A stretch of DNA of 5,288 bases from an uncultured Erysipelotrichaceae bacterium (GTDB taxonomy: Bacteria > Bacillota_I > Bacilli_A > RF39 > UBA660). Shown here one piece after another: positions 5,154 to 5,288 of this stretch. Every line of letters starts with the position of its first letter. The stretch's first letter is position 1. The DNA is taken from NCBI GenBank assembly GCA_902783215.1, contig CACZQD010000137.1:1-5288 (forward strand), given 5' to 3'. The position numbers were made by a program, and so were the translations under genes. The notes beneath the pieces are model-generated. The model worked only from the letters and a program-made list of their open reading frames with translations. It ran no database searches and was not told the origin of the DNA.

Positions 5154-5288
5154 AAACATTGAACTTGAGGAGTAAATTAATATTGATTTAAAGAGAGTTA
5201 GTGTTGGGTGTAAACTAACAATCAAGTTAATTGAAGGTAGCAAGGGAGTTATATATCTGAAAATAGTAGGATATAACCGTTAACTACG
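5154..5288 (+). promoter_or_regulatory. T-box leader, probably valine-specific (truncated at window edge)
   Basis: T-box leaders bind an uncharged tRNA and switch between termination and antitermination of an aminoacyl-tRNA synthetase, biosynthesis or transport gene. Stem I is clear: AGTA (5171-5174), AGAGAG (5192-5197) and GGTG (5207-5210) in canonical order. Supporting helices pair 5164-5167 with 5241-5244, 5183-5188 with 5220-5225 and 5197-5201 with 5215-5219. The specifier side reads GAA (5233-5235), G, GTA (5237-5239), G. By analogy with the glyQS pattern (GAA, one base, codon, purine) the specifier is GUA, valine; GGU for glycine is the nearest alternative register. Stem III pairs 5248-5254 with 5271-5277. 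The window ends at AACTACG, just before the expected TGG-containing T-box bulge, so the antiterminator, terminator and controlled gene lie outside. The T-box call is firm; the amino acid is moderately supported. Confidence 0.9.

Noticed and set aside
1..5288. CRISPR array, tRNA or rRNA genes
   Set aside because: No regularly spaced repeats and no cloverleaf or conserved rRNA sequence were seen; the only structured RNA recognised is the T-box leader.

Overview
The window looks chromosomal, from a very AT-rich, low-GC Gram-positive bacterium (Bacillota, perhaps a gut lineage close to the Mollicutes, RF39 or Erysipelotrichia). The grounds are the A/T-ending codons, strong AGGAGG ribosome binding sites, sigma-A-type promoters, U-tract terminators and a T-box leader. 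TGA acts as a stop and all tryptophans seen are TGG, so the code is standard (table 11) rather than the Mycoplasma code. The lineage is an inference from style, not from a search.

Layout, all on the + strand. (1) 1-105: the last codons of an unidentified upstream gene and its intrinsic terminator. (2) 132-2285: a complete priA, the primosomal replication-restart helicase. (3) 2301-3290: a DUF1016/YhcG-type PD-(D/E)XK nuclease gene, 15 bases behind priA. (4) 3299-3349: a second copy of the last 51 bases of priA, 49 of 51 identical, lying untranslated between the nuclease and the next gene. (5) 3373-4059: an AqpZ-like aquaporin, followed by an overlapping 62-residue two-helix membrane protein (4028-4216) whose stop codon sits inside a terminator. 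(6) 4316-5116: an exported pilin-like or N-terminally anchored protein with a C-terminal 'WTMTP...RPVI' domain, behind its own promoter. (7) 5119-5288: a consensus promoter and a T-box leader, cut by the window edge just before the antiterminator; its best specifier reading is GUA (valine), so a valine-related gene such as valS probably follows.

The most notable feature is the nuclease gene bracketed by a direct repeat of the priA 3' end. The simplest reading is that a unit of about 1.06 kb, carrying one nuclease gene and a replacement priA tail, entered at the priA stop codon. It left priA intact and the displaced original tail as a fossil in front of the aquaporin gene. The two mismatches between the copies are both synonymous in the priA frame, as expected if both copies were once functional gene ends. 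This suggests a minimal one-gene mobile or homing-like element built on a DUF1016 nuclease. Its mobility is inferred from the scar, not shown.

The other genes show no obvious joint pathway: replication restart, water transport, an envelope protein and tRNA-sensing regulation are simply neighbours.
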